Source: Ischnura elegans
Lineage: Eukaryota > Arthropoda > Insecta > Odonata > Coenagrionidae
Assembly (NCBI RefSeq): GCF_921293095.1
Contig: NC_060251.1
Location: 67,597,585 to 67,661,584 of the forward strand
Reading direction: 5' to 3'
Length of the DNA stretch: 64,000 bases
Part shown: one piece after another, positions 37,201-52,200 of the stretch
How the letters are laid out: each line of letters opens with the position of its first letter
How positions within the stretch are numbered: position 1 is the stretch's first letter
The notes under the pieces: generated by a model
Databases searched by the model: none
Seen by the model: only the letters and a program-made list of their open reading frames with translations
What the model was told of the DNA's origin: nothing
Program-made: the position numbers and the translations under genes

Positions 37201-40200
37201 ACGAAGACATATATTTCTACAATTATTATTCTCATAACATGGGCTAGCAATTATGACTACTGGGTAATCATTTAAAATTGGGAGAATAGTAAGGGGTGAA
37301 TCATACTCTGAGAATTGGACTACGGGCCATAGTCAGTTCACGCACAAACAATAAGTAGCTCCACAAACTGGAATAAATATTTTTCAGGAAGACTAAGGAA
37401 AGACATGTACAGTGGAACCTCGTTAAAGCGAGTACGGGCTATAGCGACACCCCCGCTATTACGAGAGATAGCCGATGCACCGTCAATTGACCCTATAATA
37501 AGCGTGTTAAAAAATTCGTTTTTACGAGACCCTTTCGGCGTTGGCTCTCGCCATAGCGAAGGTTTCACCGCCGGAAGACTTTCATCAAGACTCCTTAATC
37601 TCTGTAACTGCTAGCGATCTGTTAGAAATGAAGTTAATGGAGTGCTCAGTCTCAAATTTATGTGGTAAACTCTCGTTCGATAAATATAATGATTGACGAA
37701 ACAATGCTTTAAATGATTTTTATTCAGTGCGGCGCTTATAAATTGTTTGAATAGTTAGTCGTTATTTGAGTAAGGAAATTTAGTGATGCAAAAAAACATC
37801 GCCTTTCGTCTGGATTTATGCTTACGTTTATCGGATAGGTGTTTATCTGTCGCCGCACCACTCCTGTTCCTGTATATCTGTTCGCAACAGATATATTGGC
37901 TATTATTTGCTCCACCTCCGGTAAAGCGACAATTCGCTATAGCGAGTGTTTTTTAGTGCACCGTGGGGTGTCGTTATATCGAGGTTGCACTGTATATCTT
38001 TATTATTTATAGGAAGATGCAAATCATCAAACTAACATCTATGTTATTTTCTAAGCTAAGAGTTATTTCCAGAGAAGATATGATCTTTTATGCTAGCCAT
38101 TGCAGAACCAAACAGTGGGTTCTTGTATTTGCTACTCGTGTTTTACCATAAAGAATTTTGAAAATGACATTTTTTATAAAATGTAGCAAACTTAAGTTTC
38201 AACATCATGTTGGGCAAATTGATCACATTCTATGAATCCATATGTACAATGCATATTTAACTGAACAGGAATTTACTTCATGAGTTAGGGGACTCATTTT
38301 CAAGGCAATGCTTATCTTAAATTTGCAATTAGTTTCAAATTAAAGAAAACCATTGAGTACTATTTCCGCTCTTGCTGTTGAGCCCAATAATTCTAATTTC
38401 CATCTTTGTAGATAACAGTTTTGCATACAGCTGGTTTCTTTAGGTCATTGAAGTATGAGATCCCTAAACAGCAAAATAGGATGAAAGCTTTAACTAACCT
38501 TTCCACACTCATTACATTTGTAACGTCGCTCTCCTTTATGCAACAGCATATGGACCTCAAGGGACTTCTTGGTCTTCACTTTCTTATCACACACAGGGCA
38601 TGGAATCTGAATATGGAGAGGTTACAAATAATTACTGCACTCATACAAACCTGTTAGGCACAGACAGGCAACTTATTAGAGAATTCACAATAGGACAACT
38701 ACATACAAAAACAGAGAATGGAAATGAATTTCGGAAATCAAAATTAAATCATGAATGATCGCTGCATTCTCTTCGGGTTCGCGTTTCGCTGACTGCAATG
38801 TCAGCAAAACTGTTGTTGCCAAAAGCCAAAGGACACAGTGAAAACCCGAAGAGAATGCAGAGATTGTCTGATTGACACCGCAAAAATCTACGAACCTACA
38901 TAAAATCATGAATACTCTACAGCCATATACAAAAATAATAAGGATGTGCGAGTAGTAGTTTTTGATCTCGAGTTAAGAATCGAGTCGAGTTGAAAACTAC
39001 TTGCGAGTACATATATAGTAGAGTCGTGTATGGTAGTTTCTGAACCAGGCATTACAGCAATGCATGCTCCAACATGTTCTAATTTTTCCAATCCCCTTGT
39101 GAATTTCCTGTTCTGAATGCTTCGCCTGAATGAAAAAGTAAAAATTAATGAGGAATGTTAATGGTAATTGTGTCAGAATTAGGAGATGAATGAAAATTAA
39201 TAGTAATATGTTGACCATTTAATTAATGTATGTATCCCTAATGCTAGGAAGAGCCCTGAGTATAGGCAGTGGCACAATTGTCATGCAAAAAAACCAATAG
39301 AATAATCTTCCTCAGATAGCAGGTTTTGATATGTCCATGTCATAGTATTACTGCCTGCAGAAAATTCTTTCGTTACATACTTGTGCAGCTGAACAAGTAC
39401 TTTCTTGCCAAAAACACAACATTTGGAAACCTTGGGAATTATTAAAAATGATAACTATGATTTTTATGGTTCTTGGATCTTCATGTAATTTAAGCAGGGA
39501 CGCCGACTTGCAAAAATATTGTGGGGGCCCAACCGGGGATCTTGGCCCAGGAAATTTTATAGGTAGTGAGTTTTAAGTTTTTTAAGCATTTTAGAAGAGT
39601 CATATGATCAACATTAGAACCCTGATAACTCGAATCTCGATATCTGGACACTCCAGGGAAAATCAACAAGCCTGACACATTTTTTCCTCGCACCCATAAC
39701 GAATTTTTGAGGGGGCTCGGGCCCCCTCAAGCCCCATGGAGTTGGCACCACTGAATTTAAGTAGATCAAGCAATCAAAGAACTTAGCTTTATCTTTGTAA
39801 ACCAATAAAAAATTTTCTTTACTTCTAACTTCGTTTAATCAAGCCTAGCAATTCTTGTTTTATAAGTTCAAGATGGAAACTAAACACAATAAATGAGTAA
39901 AAGAAAATTTAACATCGGACATACATAGTACTAAAAAAGGCAAAAAGATGGCACCATTTGTAACATCAAACACCGTGAAAAACTGCCATTGCCTGCTAAA
40001 ACCTGAAAGTTAAATATACTTATCATAGAAATCTAAAAAGTTTTTACATATTCTCTTGACATCTGAGTAAATGAAGTAGTGTAGGATTCAAAAGTATCAT
40101 TTTAGAAAGAATGAGCGATACAGCCGTCCACTCCCGATTACTCCAAATATGCCACCGGGTTGGGAGATGGTCAGACGCCGCTGCTGACAAAAAGATATTC

Positions 40201-43200
40201 GGCACTCATGTCGAATACTATAATGGTTGACTACGTACACAGCAAGCTGAAACTCCTAGGCCAAGGCATTAGAATGACTTATCAACTTTAAGAACGATAT
40301 CATTTCGTGAGTTTTGCTTCTTGTTAGCAGATTTCTGAACTTACTGGCCTTTATAGCTCCGAAACAGGAACAACGACATGACATTCGTAATACTACTCAA
40401 GTCAAGTACCAACTACTCGACTCGAATTTTTGAGTACCCGCACATCCCTACAAAATCTAAATAAATAAATAAAATAAATGTACAAAAACAAATGCTATCA
40501 CCAAAATACAAATGAATTCAGCAGAAGGCAGAGTTATAGAAAACACAAAACAGGATTCAAGGAGATACAGTAGATTCAAGAACCAGAACATTAACACATT
40601 AGTGCAAGGATTACATTACAATAACGCCTAGTATGGAAGTTGGAATGCCAAATGGTAATGCCAATGTTAATAACACCCAAACTCTTATTATTTCCGAAGA
40701 ATACAATATCTATCCTTTATTTCATGGTCCTCAGTAATATCATTCACTACAGATATGAAATGAACTAATACAGTGTGTCCTCGTTTAACGTCGTCCCGTT
40801 TAACGTTGTTTCACGATAACGTTGTCCAAAAATTGAAACCCTTGATCATTTAATGTCGTTATTGCTTCGCGATAACGTTGTTCAAATTATGCGCGGCGAA
40901 AAAAAAATGAATGGCGAATAGGACGCAAGCGCATCTGATGTGAAGTAAATATTACTATTTTAATGCGATTGGTAATTTTCGTTCGACAGAAAAGGTTGGT
41001 GTGGGTAGCGTATGATAAATATGCGTCTGAGCGAATAATTATCGCCTCATTTACCCATTATCCGTTTATTTTTCTGATGCCAACCGAAAAAAATGTCCAC
41101 GAAGAAGAGTGGCTATCCTGGCGGTTCTTCAGACGTGAAGAAAAAACGGCGATATTAGAACAAAAACTTGGTATTATTAAAAGAATTGAAGAAGGTGCAA
41201 CTGCTGGAGAGATCGGTCGAGTTTTTACAATTAAAATTTCTTCTGTTACTGAAAATATCGATGTTTCGCCATTAAAATACTTTCTTTTTAGTTTTTATAT
41301 TTCATTTAATAATGCCTTCTTCCCAACCTTTTCGTTATGAAAATTCGTTTCGTTTCGAATGAATCGTTATCATGCTGAAGTGAATAATCGGTAATGAATG
41401 TTACTCGCGATTTCCGCCGGGTTAAAGAATTCATATCATCACGAAAATTGACACGCCCATCATCCTCGTGCTTCCGAGTGTCAGATTCAGATTTTTTTCG
41501 TTTTGGCCTGATTCAGGTGTCTCCCGATTGGTCACAAAGTCTGCTTAAAGTTACGGCTCCGATAATTGGCCTCCTTGGATTCTCGCCCGGGAAATTCTGG
41601 ATTCTTCACGAAGAAATGAATTGTTAGGAACGTGGCTAGGAACCAATTTAAATTTTTTACATTGTTTCTTATGGGAAACACTGCATCGTTTAACGTTGTT
41701 TCGCTTAACGTCGACTTTTTCAGGAACGAATCAACAACGTTAAACGAGGACTCACTGTACATTAATAAGCTTCTCAAGCTAGCAGCCATTTTTTACAAAT
41801 GAAATTCAGTAAAAATATTCTTTCATCCAAATTTATCCCAGATTCAATGAGTTACTTAAGTGATACCTAGTATGGATTGCCAAATGAAATTGTGGTTAAA
41901 TACATGAGCAAAATTCATAATTATAATCTAAGTTGCCTTCATTGTGTATGAGTTTAGCACCAAGTCATAATGCAATAATAAAACTAGAACTTTCAAGAAT
42001 ACTTATGTATATGATATCTCCCAATTGCATACCATGAATAAATTTTTGAAGGCTACCAATTACCTTTAATTCTTAAAACCATATCTTGAATATCATTTAC
42101 CTGAAAATGACACCTTGCATGGAAGTCCAGGTCATTTGTAAGAAAATGATCATTGGACTGAAAACATTTATTGTAAACCGATGTCACTCATATTAAAAAG
42201 TAAGCATAGAAAAAAAGGAAAAGTATAAAGTATGTATTGGCAGAGCATTAGGGAAAAACAGAGGTATCCATAACATCATTAAAAAATACCAGTGTGTATT
42301 CCAGAAAAGAGTAAATATTGAGAGATGAAAGAAAAATTGTACAAGCCTAGAAATGCTAAGTTCCTAATGACCTTCAAGGAAAAAGCATTTCTCGCTCGGG
42401 ATCCAATTAATATGCCAGCTTTAAAGGAAGATCCAATCAATGGACTTGACTGGATCTAGGGTGTGACTGGCCTCAACATCATAAATATCTAGATTGCATA
42501 CCAAGAATATACTGATCTGAGAGAGAAACAGTACAGCCTAACACTAAACTTAAGATAGTGAATTTAAAAATATGAAGAAAAAAATCCAGGCAAAAGCTTA
42601 ATTTTAGAAAAAATCATTGACGCAACCAAATATTCATACATTACAATCATAATAATAATAATAATACTTTTGTTCAACATTAAACACAATACAGTGTAAT
42701 AGCCTCCATCAATACATGCTACATACATCTAAATCGTATAGTTCAGAGTATTACTCTAAAAATTCATTCGGCGAATAAAAAGCTTGCCTTAATATCCACA
42801 AGCGAAGAGCATGTCATGTTTAAACTTCGGAATAGTACACTTTCTTGCATACATAGAAGACCACGTGAGCAGAGGCAATTATGTGCATTTCACACCATAC
42901 TAGAACTATCTGAAGACGTTGTATGCTAACTGCTACTGAATATTGAGGAAACAATTCAGTATTATAGCAACTGTCTAAATGGCCTAAGGCTACTAAGTCC
43001 AAATGGGAGCCATAGCTCCCAAAATAACGAAAACAAGTAGCCCAGTGGATATTAAAGGGATCATGCTTGCCAGCCAGCATGCAGGTTTTATTCTATACAA
43101 CACTTTAAGTGACCATGCAAGCTTCTATCCTTGGCCTTTTTCTTGATCTAGTAACATGCTATCAGGGATACTAAATTTTTAATAGACTCTTTGGAAAACA

Positions 43201-46200
43201 CATGTAGCACTGGCTGTTATTGTGATCATTCAGCAGCAAGAATAGGAGCTGACACATCACAGCTCACATTCCACAAACTTTAAGCAAAAATATACGAGTA
43301 TTAAGGTGTATTAGCTGACGACCTTCCAATTTACTGACTCCTTAACAAATTTTCCCACTTTTTCCTTGACTTTACTAACCAGTTTTAAAGTCCCTGACTT
43401 TCCCATGATGTAACTGTATTTAGAAAACCTGGCCAAACAAATTCAACAGTGACAATCACATAAAGCTGAAAACATATTGAAATTTTTATAAGTTGTAGAG
43501 AATTACATGAGTTCAATAATTTTGTCAGGAAAGGCAGCTGAAAGTGAACAGTGAAACATGGTAGAGAGAAACATGGCAAAGCCAAGAGGAGTACAGGAAT
43601 TTGCTTCTAGATTTAGTCAAAGCTAGCAAAACATGATAAATATTTGCCGATAAAGTATCAAGTATGCTATATAATGCAATGTCATCAAATAACTTTTTCA
43701 GGCCAGGTAGCCGAAAGGGAACAGTGGAAAATTTTGTTGCAATATTTGAATATAAAGGCACATTGACAGACGGTATTTAAAAATTTTCTGACTCTTCATC
43801 AAATTTTCCTGATTTGAGTAAGCAGTTTCAAACTTCCCGACTCCCCTATGACATGACTGAATTTAGTGACCTATAGCAATCCTGACAGAACTAGATGAAT
43901 GTCGTCACAATGAGCTGAACTATTTCAGGACCTTTTTTGGTTGCAATAAAAATCACTAAGTTATTCAAGTTAGGAAGCAATCAATCGATTAATGAATTCT
44001 TGGAAAGCAAAAGCAGCCACAGGAAATGTGAATGTACTCACCTGGGGATCTTGATGGACTGAAATATGCTCCTGCAGCACATCCTTGCGATGAAATCGCT
44101 TGTGGCAGATATCACACTCAAAGCGCCTCTCCCCTGTAACACAAATCCATGACAAATTAAATGTCTAATTTCTCCATGTAGAAACACATTAACACAAAAT
44201 GAACATAAAAAAAGACACGTCACATTTTTCACAAGTTGTATGGTGTTTTGGTAATGCTGGAATGATATTGTAAATCATGCAGCGACCGTAAACACCATTG
44301 AATTGTTTGATATTGGCCTAATTTTGACTACATTAACCACTAATGATGATTAAGATAGCTTCGATTAAGGCCAAATTTATTGAAAACACAAAACAAGTAA
44401 AATATAGGTAAAGCTGAATGGTTTAGGGCCTTCAATAGGTGCCCTGGGTCTTAAACCTGTCTTGAAGGGGACAAGGGTATCATCAGGATTGTACGAACAT
44501 TGTTAAATCTCAAAATCTCAACCCCCTGACCATTTCCAGATAAAAATCTTCAATCCATATGGCCAACCTTATGTTTATCCATCTAGCTGCTTGCAGAAAG
44601 GGGACAAGAGTATCATCAGGATTATACCAACAATGTTAAATCTTAACCCCCTGACCTTTTCCAGATAAAAATCTTCAATCCTCTGACTTTTTCACTATCC
44701 TTTTATTAGAAAATTCTTTTCAACAGTAATTGTGGATAAGATACAAAATTCTATCTACATGTATTTTGACCTTTTAAAACCTGTTTCTTTACTATAAACA
44801 CACAAAATATTTCATTGGGAACAAGATTTCAGTAGAATAAAGGTCAAACTACATTGTAAAATTGACAAAGACACATCAAACAATAACTAATTCGGGTCAT
44901 TCAGCATGGCATGCATTGCAGTCAAATTTTTAAGAGAGAAACACGGCAAATCCGAGAATGAAGCAAGGGAATTATTTGCTACTAGAATTAGTTGAAGCTA
45001 GAAAAATATTATAAATATTTAAAAATAAGGAATGCGGTACAATCCAATGTTATCAGAACCTCAATTTTCTTAAACTGTATCAGAGTCGAAGGCGCAAACC
45101 CTAAACCAGCCAACATTTTGACCTGCCCATAATGGCATAAAATTTCCCTGAAGCTGTGAAGAGATTCCCAGATTTCCCTGACCCATTTGAAATCCCCTGA
45201 CTTTTCCCTGAATTCAATTCAACTAAGTCCAGCCCCAATATTGCCCAATTTTGTTAATCTTACATGAAGCAGTTTTGTACTCGCAGATAGGCGAAGTGTT
45301 GCCAGGCTAATATGCCCCGCATGAGTCACTCTTAAAAACCACATGATAAACTTTTAGAGAACATAATAGAAAAAGTATTTTTCACCAAAACAGTACAGCA
45401 CACCATGGTTCTTAACTAGTTTCTACAATTTCTGACTATCAATGGGAGTACAGCACTGTAAGGCAGTAAGAATGTATACCAAGGAGATGGGGGAATGAAC
45501 AATTAAGGCTTGACAAATAATATGGAGAAAGCAATGTTCAATGGGTTGGAGAGGAAGAGAGAGAAGATGGAAACGACTGAGGATAATTCTGTTAGTTTAC
45601 AAGCCATTTATACCTCTACTTACCTTTTTTATATTTTCTTATAATTAAATATTTTAGTAACTTAACAATGCAGTACTCCTCATGATAACCAGACAAGGCT
45701 GACACCAGACAAGCATAATTGAAAACCAATGGAATTAACAAAGTACATACATACATTTTCTATAAAAAATTTGCACATAGCATCATGGGCTACAGAGGAA
45801 ATAAGTACATACCATGAAGCTGAACATGAGCTTTGAGGCTGTAAACAGTCTTGTACCGGGCACCACAAACTTCACAGATTAGATTGGTTTTGGAGGAGGC
45901 ATCACTTCCGACACCACTGCTGTCCCCTTGTCCCAACTCTTCCCCTCCCATCTCTTTCCCTTTCCGCTTCCTTCCCTTGTAATCACCTCGCCTGGCTGCT
46001 TGGCAGCCACTGCAATCATGATTCTCAAATGACTCCTGCAAGAGGGACATAAGGAGCATGTTACACATTAAATAAAACCCAACCAACCATAACAAGTGAG
46101 CAATCAGGAAAAATAGCATTTACTAAACATGACTGGCAATTTCTCTTGAAAGAAGGCCCTGTTAAGGCCTGTTTACATGGTACCTATACGAGTTACCACG

Positions 46201-49200
46201 CCTAAATGTATGAACACAAGAATGAACACAAAAATGTACCTAGGGTATGCATGAACGGAAAATAGAACCTGTTCTAATTTGGTTCATGCATTCGTACATG
46301 CTCCGTTACGGTCCACAACAAAAATTCACGCAAACAGACAGTAACTAGTACGTGTTAATGTAACGTGTAACCAGACTTTAGAAATGAAATACTTTTAATT
46401 TAGTATGTACTTAATTTAATGATTAAAGATGAGTGATGGCAACTCTACTGCATCAATAACATTAGTGCATTCATATAAAACTCCAATGAAACTGAAAATA
46501 ACATGAGGATCTCTTTGGAATGTTGTCCACCAATAGATTTACTAAGGTCTTCCTAAGTCTATAGTTCATTTGATCACTTATGTGCACTGTTTTGGTAATG
46601 CCAGTATGACAATAACATTCACCTAGCGACCGTTAACAGCACTACATCACTTAATTTAGGTCTACTTTTGACTACATTAACCACTGATGACGATTAACAT
46701 AGCTTCGATTAAGACCAATTTTTTCAACAGATAGCTAAGAGCTTAATTCCTAAGACTAGTTTGGAGAGAGGTAAAGAATAGATTATACATCGCCCTGGCG
46801 AATGAGATCTAAAAACATTTCACAGCCACTGACTGGTATTTTCTAAAAAAAGAAAACAGAAATCACCAGATGCTTTATCCCAATAAATTCCCTGAGTTTT
46901 CCACATTTCCTGGACAAGTGGCCATCCTGCATTCATTCGTTTCCACTTAGCATTCACACATGTAAAAACTACATAATTTGCCAGTGGGGCAAAAGCATCA
47001 GTTTTTCAAAACACAATTAATTTCGATAAATGCGATGGTGGTTGGCGTAACATGGTGAAACTCCTTCATGATGCACAAAGGTTAAGAAAAGACTTAGCTG
47101 TTTCACAAAATAAAATATATTTGCGACCGGTTTCGATACAGCGTATCATCATCTGGCCAGATGATGATACGCTGTATCGAAACCGGTCGCAAATATATTT
47201 TATTTTGTGAAACAGCTAAGTCTTTTCTTAACCTTTGTGCACAATTAATTTCAACAACTCCAATACCTAAGAAGGCTGAATTGAGAAAAGGAATAGGTTT
47301 ACTCACATTAAGAAAGAAGCTGACACTGCACTCAAAGCAGTGAAAGGTGGCAGTTCCGTGCTGGTCATGGTGAGTGAGGAGAGCTCGGTGAGATGGGAAA
47401 TCTTCCTGGCACACTTCACACTTGAGACAGCGGTCAAGGTCACACTTGTGACCAACTGAACAGTTGAAGGAAAAAAAAACAATTCAACCAACCGTGACTT
47501 CATAGAAGCAGCCATGCATTGTACCCCTTTTCTATTTAGACATGTTTGCATGTTCTTTTGGTATATCCTACATGATAAAGAAATGGGAATATCACAGTGA
47601 ATGATGCATGAAGAACAACTTGCACTAATGTCACTGGTGTTAAGCAACCCAATGCAGACCAAATGTTGCCAAAAAAGGTTAATTCTTGGGTTGCAGATCC
47701 CTTTTCCTGCTTAATTGGAGAGGAAATCTCAAACCTTCCTAGTGCAAGCCAAACTTGCAGCATCTGTCCATGTTTAGCTTCTTGTTGATGAAGAGGAATA
47801 ACAAAGATATAGGGTCTATACACTTCAAATAAAAAAAAAAAAACTTTTGTCCCTTTGGGTCTCAGATTTTGATGATGATTTCTGTAAAATTTTTACTATT
47901 AACCCTTTTACTGCCACCCGGCCGATATATCAGCCCTCGCTGGTTGAGTGAAAACTGCCAGGGGCCGATTTATCCGCCCGAATTATGACTTTTTTTTTTC
48001 GTGATTGTGGCCTTTATAACAGCTGTAATTTATGTAAACCCCCATAATCTATTTATGGTTATAAGATATAAATATATCTTAAGAATTGGGGAAAAAATCT
48101 AGACGTATTATATAAAATTAAGTAGCTGAAAAATTGTTTAATCTGAAATGTAGCAAATTCCGGTAAATAGCCTTGGCAGTCTTCGCATATCCCACCCGAA
48201 ATGGGCTGGCAGTAAAAAGGTTAAGATCCCCATTCCATCTGGTACTGTTGTGGTTGGAAATAACAGTAAGTTTTTCATGACAAACCATTAGTTATTTTCC
48301 AAATATATTGGCATCAGTGATTGGTATAACTCTGAAATTCAATTTTGAACCAATGGTGGCATAAAACCTTGAACAGTGAAAGGCTCATAACAATGGAATG
48401 TAAATAATGTTAAGTACAGGAGGAACTGGTTTGGGTAAGATGGCAAAATTACCATCACGCCCTCTAGGAAAACAGAAAGTGAAGATAAGCATCAGCTTAG
48501 TAAGTGTAAAGAGGAGTCCAAACCTAAAAATAAGTTGTCCCCATAGCTGCCCATTAAAACTGCCAATCAAATTTGCCGTTTATAGATATCTCCCAAAATT
48601 GGATCTAACTTTGATTTTCAAACTTGAAATGATCCCATTTTGATCCTGAAAAGCACTTTACATATAAACAAAAGGAAGCAGACAGTATGTTACACCCATG
48701 ATCAGGAAGCAGCGGAAAGAGCTACTGGGAATGTATTGGAAAAAGCTTTAATTTTCCAGAAGGAAGGATCACATTAATTAACATAGTAGTTCCATGCTTC
48801 ATAATAGACATGGACTACAGCAACTGATACAGATCTGACGATGTGTTAACAAGAAAATTAAGATCGCTTACAGCTAAAGGGTTAAAGAAATGATAATCCC
48901 AAAAAATTGACAAAGCATGGACTGGTGCATTATACAATGTATCGTTAGTAAATACACTCTAATGACCTAAATGAGAAAAAAATTTCTACACAACTGACTT
49001 TGAATAAAAAGTAAGCAGAGATTTACATGCTTACCTGACATTTTACGGCTCCTAAAACGGACACCGCAATGCTGACAGAAAAATGGGTGAGTATGGTCCC
49101 TCACGTGATTCCTAAAGGCAACTAAATCTTCAACAACTGACTCACATAAGGGACACATAGCTTTCTCACCATCTTGCAACTCCTTCACCTAAAGTAAAAA

Positions 49201-52200
49201 AAATCATACATAGAGAGCACGAAAAATACATATGGATAGGGGAAAAAAACACTCACTTAGTTTGTTGGTGCCACAATTTCATAACGTTCGAACCAGAACA
49301 TATACCTAAGGAATCAATTATAAAATAATTAGTAAGAAAACAAGTTTGAATCTTGCTCCCTTGCCCATAGGCTATCAAAATAAATGTGGAATAAGATACT
49401 TGACAGTGAGGATTAAAGTTTAAGCTAATAAATCAAAATCACATTACAAGAGGACCATGTGATTCATGCAATAGATTGTAACTTCAATCAGGAAGATGAC
49501 AATTTCATATTATTTTCCCCAAGTGATACATATATGTCCAAGGGTAGTGTCCATATTAAATGAAAAAAATAAGTCTCCATGCGATTTCATAAATTAAATT
49601 AAATTGTTATTCATTTAACTCCATTTCTGTATTTAACACTTCTTTCCTTAAGTCTGCCAACAAATAAGCTCATGAAAAAGTTTCTGTGATGCTAGGAGGG
49701 TTCTAATGTAGCACTAAGTGAGGAACAACAGTCGGCTATATTGAAAAATGGAGGGTGGAATGGAAGGTGAACAGATGATAAAGATTGCTACTGGGGAGAT
49801 AAAATATAGCTTCATACTGGGTGTATTAATTAAAGAAACCTCTACTAATTTGTTAATTGTGCAAATAAATAACAAATTTCAAAAAATTAGAGAAGCCAAA
49901 TTAAAACTAACACATTTATTTACTGTATTTCGAACTAGTAGGACTGCTACGACACAAATATTGCTTTTATTTTTTGGTTTCCGGGGTGAGGGGTTCCTTC
50001 CCCCTAAGGCCTACCATACAAGTTCAGTTTGGCCTCAAGGTCTGGACTGTTCAGTCCTGGACTGAAGGAAGAACTGACAGTGTGTGGTGATTCCTTGAGT
50101 TGGATCGTCAGCCGGATGGTAATCCAATGAGGTCTGGCCTCAAGGTCGCTTAGCATTGAGGCCGGACCTCATTGTTAGTTTGACCAGACCTTGAGGTCAA
50201 ACTGAACGTGTATGGTAGGCCTGAGGCTCCAGCCAAACTGTGCAGTTCCGGCCTACCCCTATAGTTACACCACTGCTAAGCTTTTAAACGCACTGATACC
50301 ATTAGGACTGACTGAACTGCTCTTTTCTATCTGCATCTCCATCATCCTTAAAAACACTCTAACATAGGTAGAACTTAGGAGCATACTTTGAGACAGCAGC
50401 GAAGATGTAAAAAGTTCCAAGCGACAAACCTGCTTGCAGAGAGACTGGTGCTCCTCAAGGGGTTGTGAGAGCAGAAAGCTCTTTTCACAGAACTCGCAGT
50501 TGTAGCTGAGGTCCTCGTCATCTGGATGGTGCTGGGAGTAATGGTTGCGCAAGTTATTCTGGTTGACGAATCCCTTACCACACACACTACAATTATACTT
50601 CTTGGTGCGACGAACAGAGCTCTTCTCATGTTTAACGCAATGGTGAGTATCCAAGGATGTCTTGGATGAGTAAACATGCTTGCAGATTTGACACGTAAAC
50701 TCGCCTGAAAATAAAACGCAACAATAAGAGATGGCAAACCACAATGCAGGGAGATCAGTAAGTTTCAAAAGTCTACATTATGAGTAGGCTTATAGCCATG
50801 GATATTCAAGCCAGAAACTACAACTCAACCCATTTTCAGCCATCAGCCCACAAGCACACATTTTAGAAGTTTGTAGCAATACATTTTACTTAAGTTATCA
50901 ATACCTTCCTAGAAATTTTTCATAAAACATAAAAGTTACCCGCAAGAAATTTTAGTTTTTTTTCCGGTGATTTATTATAAACTAATTTGTCAGTTACTCA
51001 GAGTAAAAGTGATGGAGATTCATCGATATAACTTTTTCTAACCATATTAATCATTTTAATGAAACTATTCATATTAAAATAATATTGTGTATGTTTCACG
51101 ATCACGTGAATTAATTTTGGTTACTTAAAATCAACGTTTCTTACAGGGGCTATTTTTTCAATAATATCACATAAAGAATGTGCACTCTAAGAATAACAAG
51201 CAATTACTTTAAAATGACAACAGTTATGATTACCGTGCAGAGAAAAACATGAAGGTTTTTTCAATGGTTAACAATATGAACAAAGAGAATAGGGTTGGGT
51301 TCATTGATTACGTGAGGTGATTTTGACAAATTTTGGATCCCCGCTTCACCCTTGATGAGATTTGGCTCAATCCCCTTCCCCCTCCCTCTAATCGCACGTG
51401 AGATTGTTCAAAATGCGTATTTTCAGCATAAATACGTTCATCTATGCTTCATTGCATTGGATTAATTTAGAGAAAAAAAAAACAAAAACAATTTGTTTGA
51501 TTATTTTTCATTAAGATTAGCTACGACTAGTACTTAAGGTTAATATCATAGTCGAGAATCACATTTTACACTGTTTCTTTCCGAAAAAAATTACGTGATA
51601 TTTTCCAAGACCCCCCTCTCCCATGCGAGATTAAAGGCACTACACACTCCACCAGACCAAACCACCCAACTTAGTTGCCAACGTAGTTGGTCCCGACAGT
51701 TGGAGGGTGTGCAGGCATGTCGATCGACAAAAACAGTCGAACCCGACGGTCGGGCGGTTGGTCCTGTCAGACAATCCAACCACTGACCGCCCTACCCCGA
51801 TTTCTGTGGCGTTGCAACGCCTGTAGCGTTATCGGCTATTTTTTCTAACATTTTGAGGTTTGATCTTGCCAAGCAACTCCATGAAACACACTTCACCCAT
51901 CCTAAAATAATTTCGGAATTAATTTCCTTCCAATTCTCGAAGGATATTCATGTGGGTGAAACTTCAAGCAGCCACTTCTTCGCCCATACTCATCTCTTTT
52001 TTTGGATGTCATCAATGAGAACCTAATCGGCTGAAGCCAAACCCATTTTTTGATTTTTCGACAAATGTGGAGCCATTGCCAACACAAGCCAAAACGAACT
52101 TCACTCCACGCGATCACGTTGTGTATTGAGGAATATTTGGTTAGCTGGTCGGGTCGATTGGCTTGGATGTCTGCAGAGTTGGCCCCGACAGGGATGGTCA

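Noticed and set aside
47161-47343. 60-aa plus-strand ORF
   Set aside because: It runs through the arm of the perfect palindrome and antisense to exon 13.
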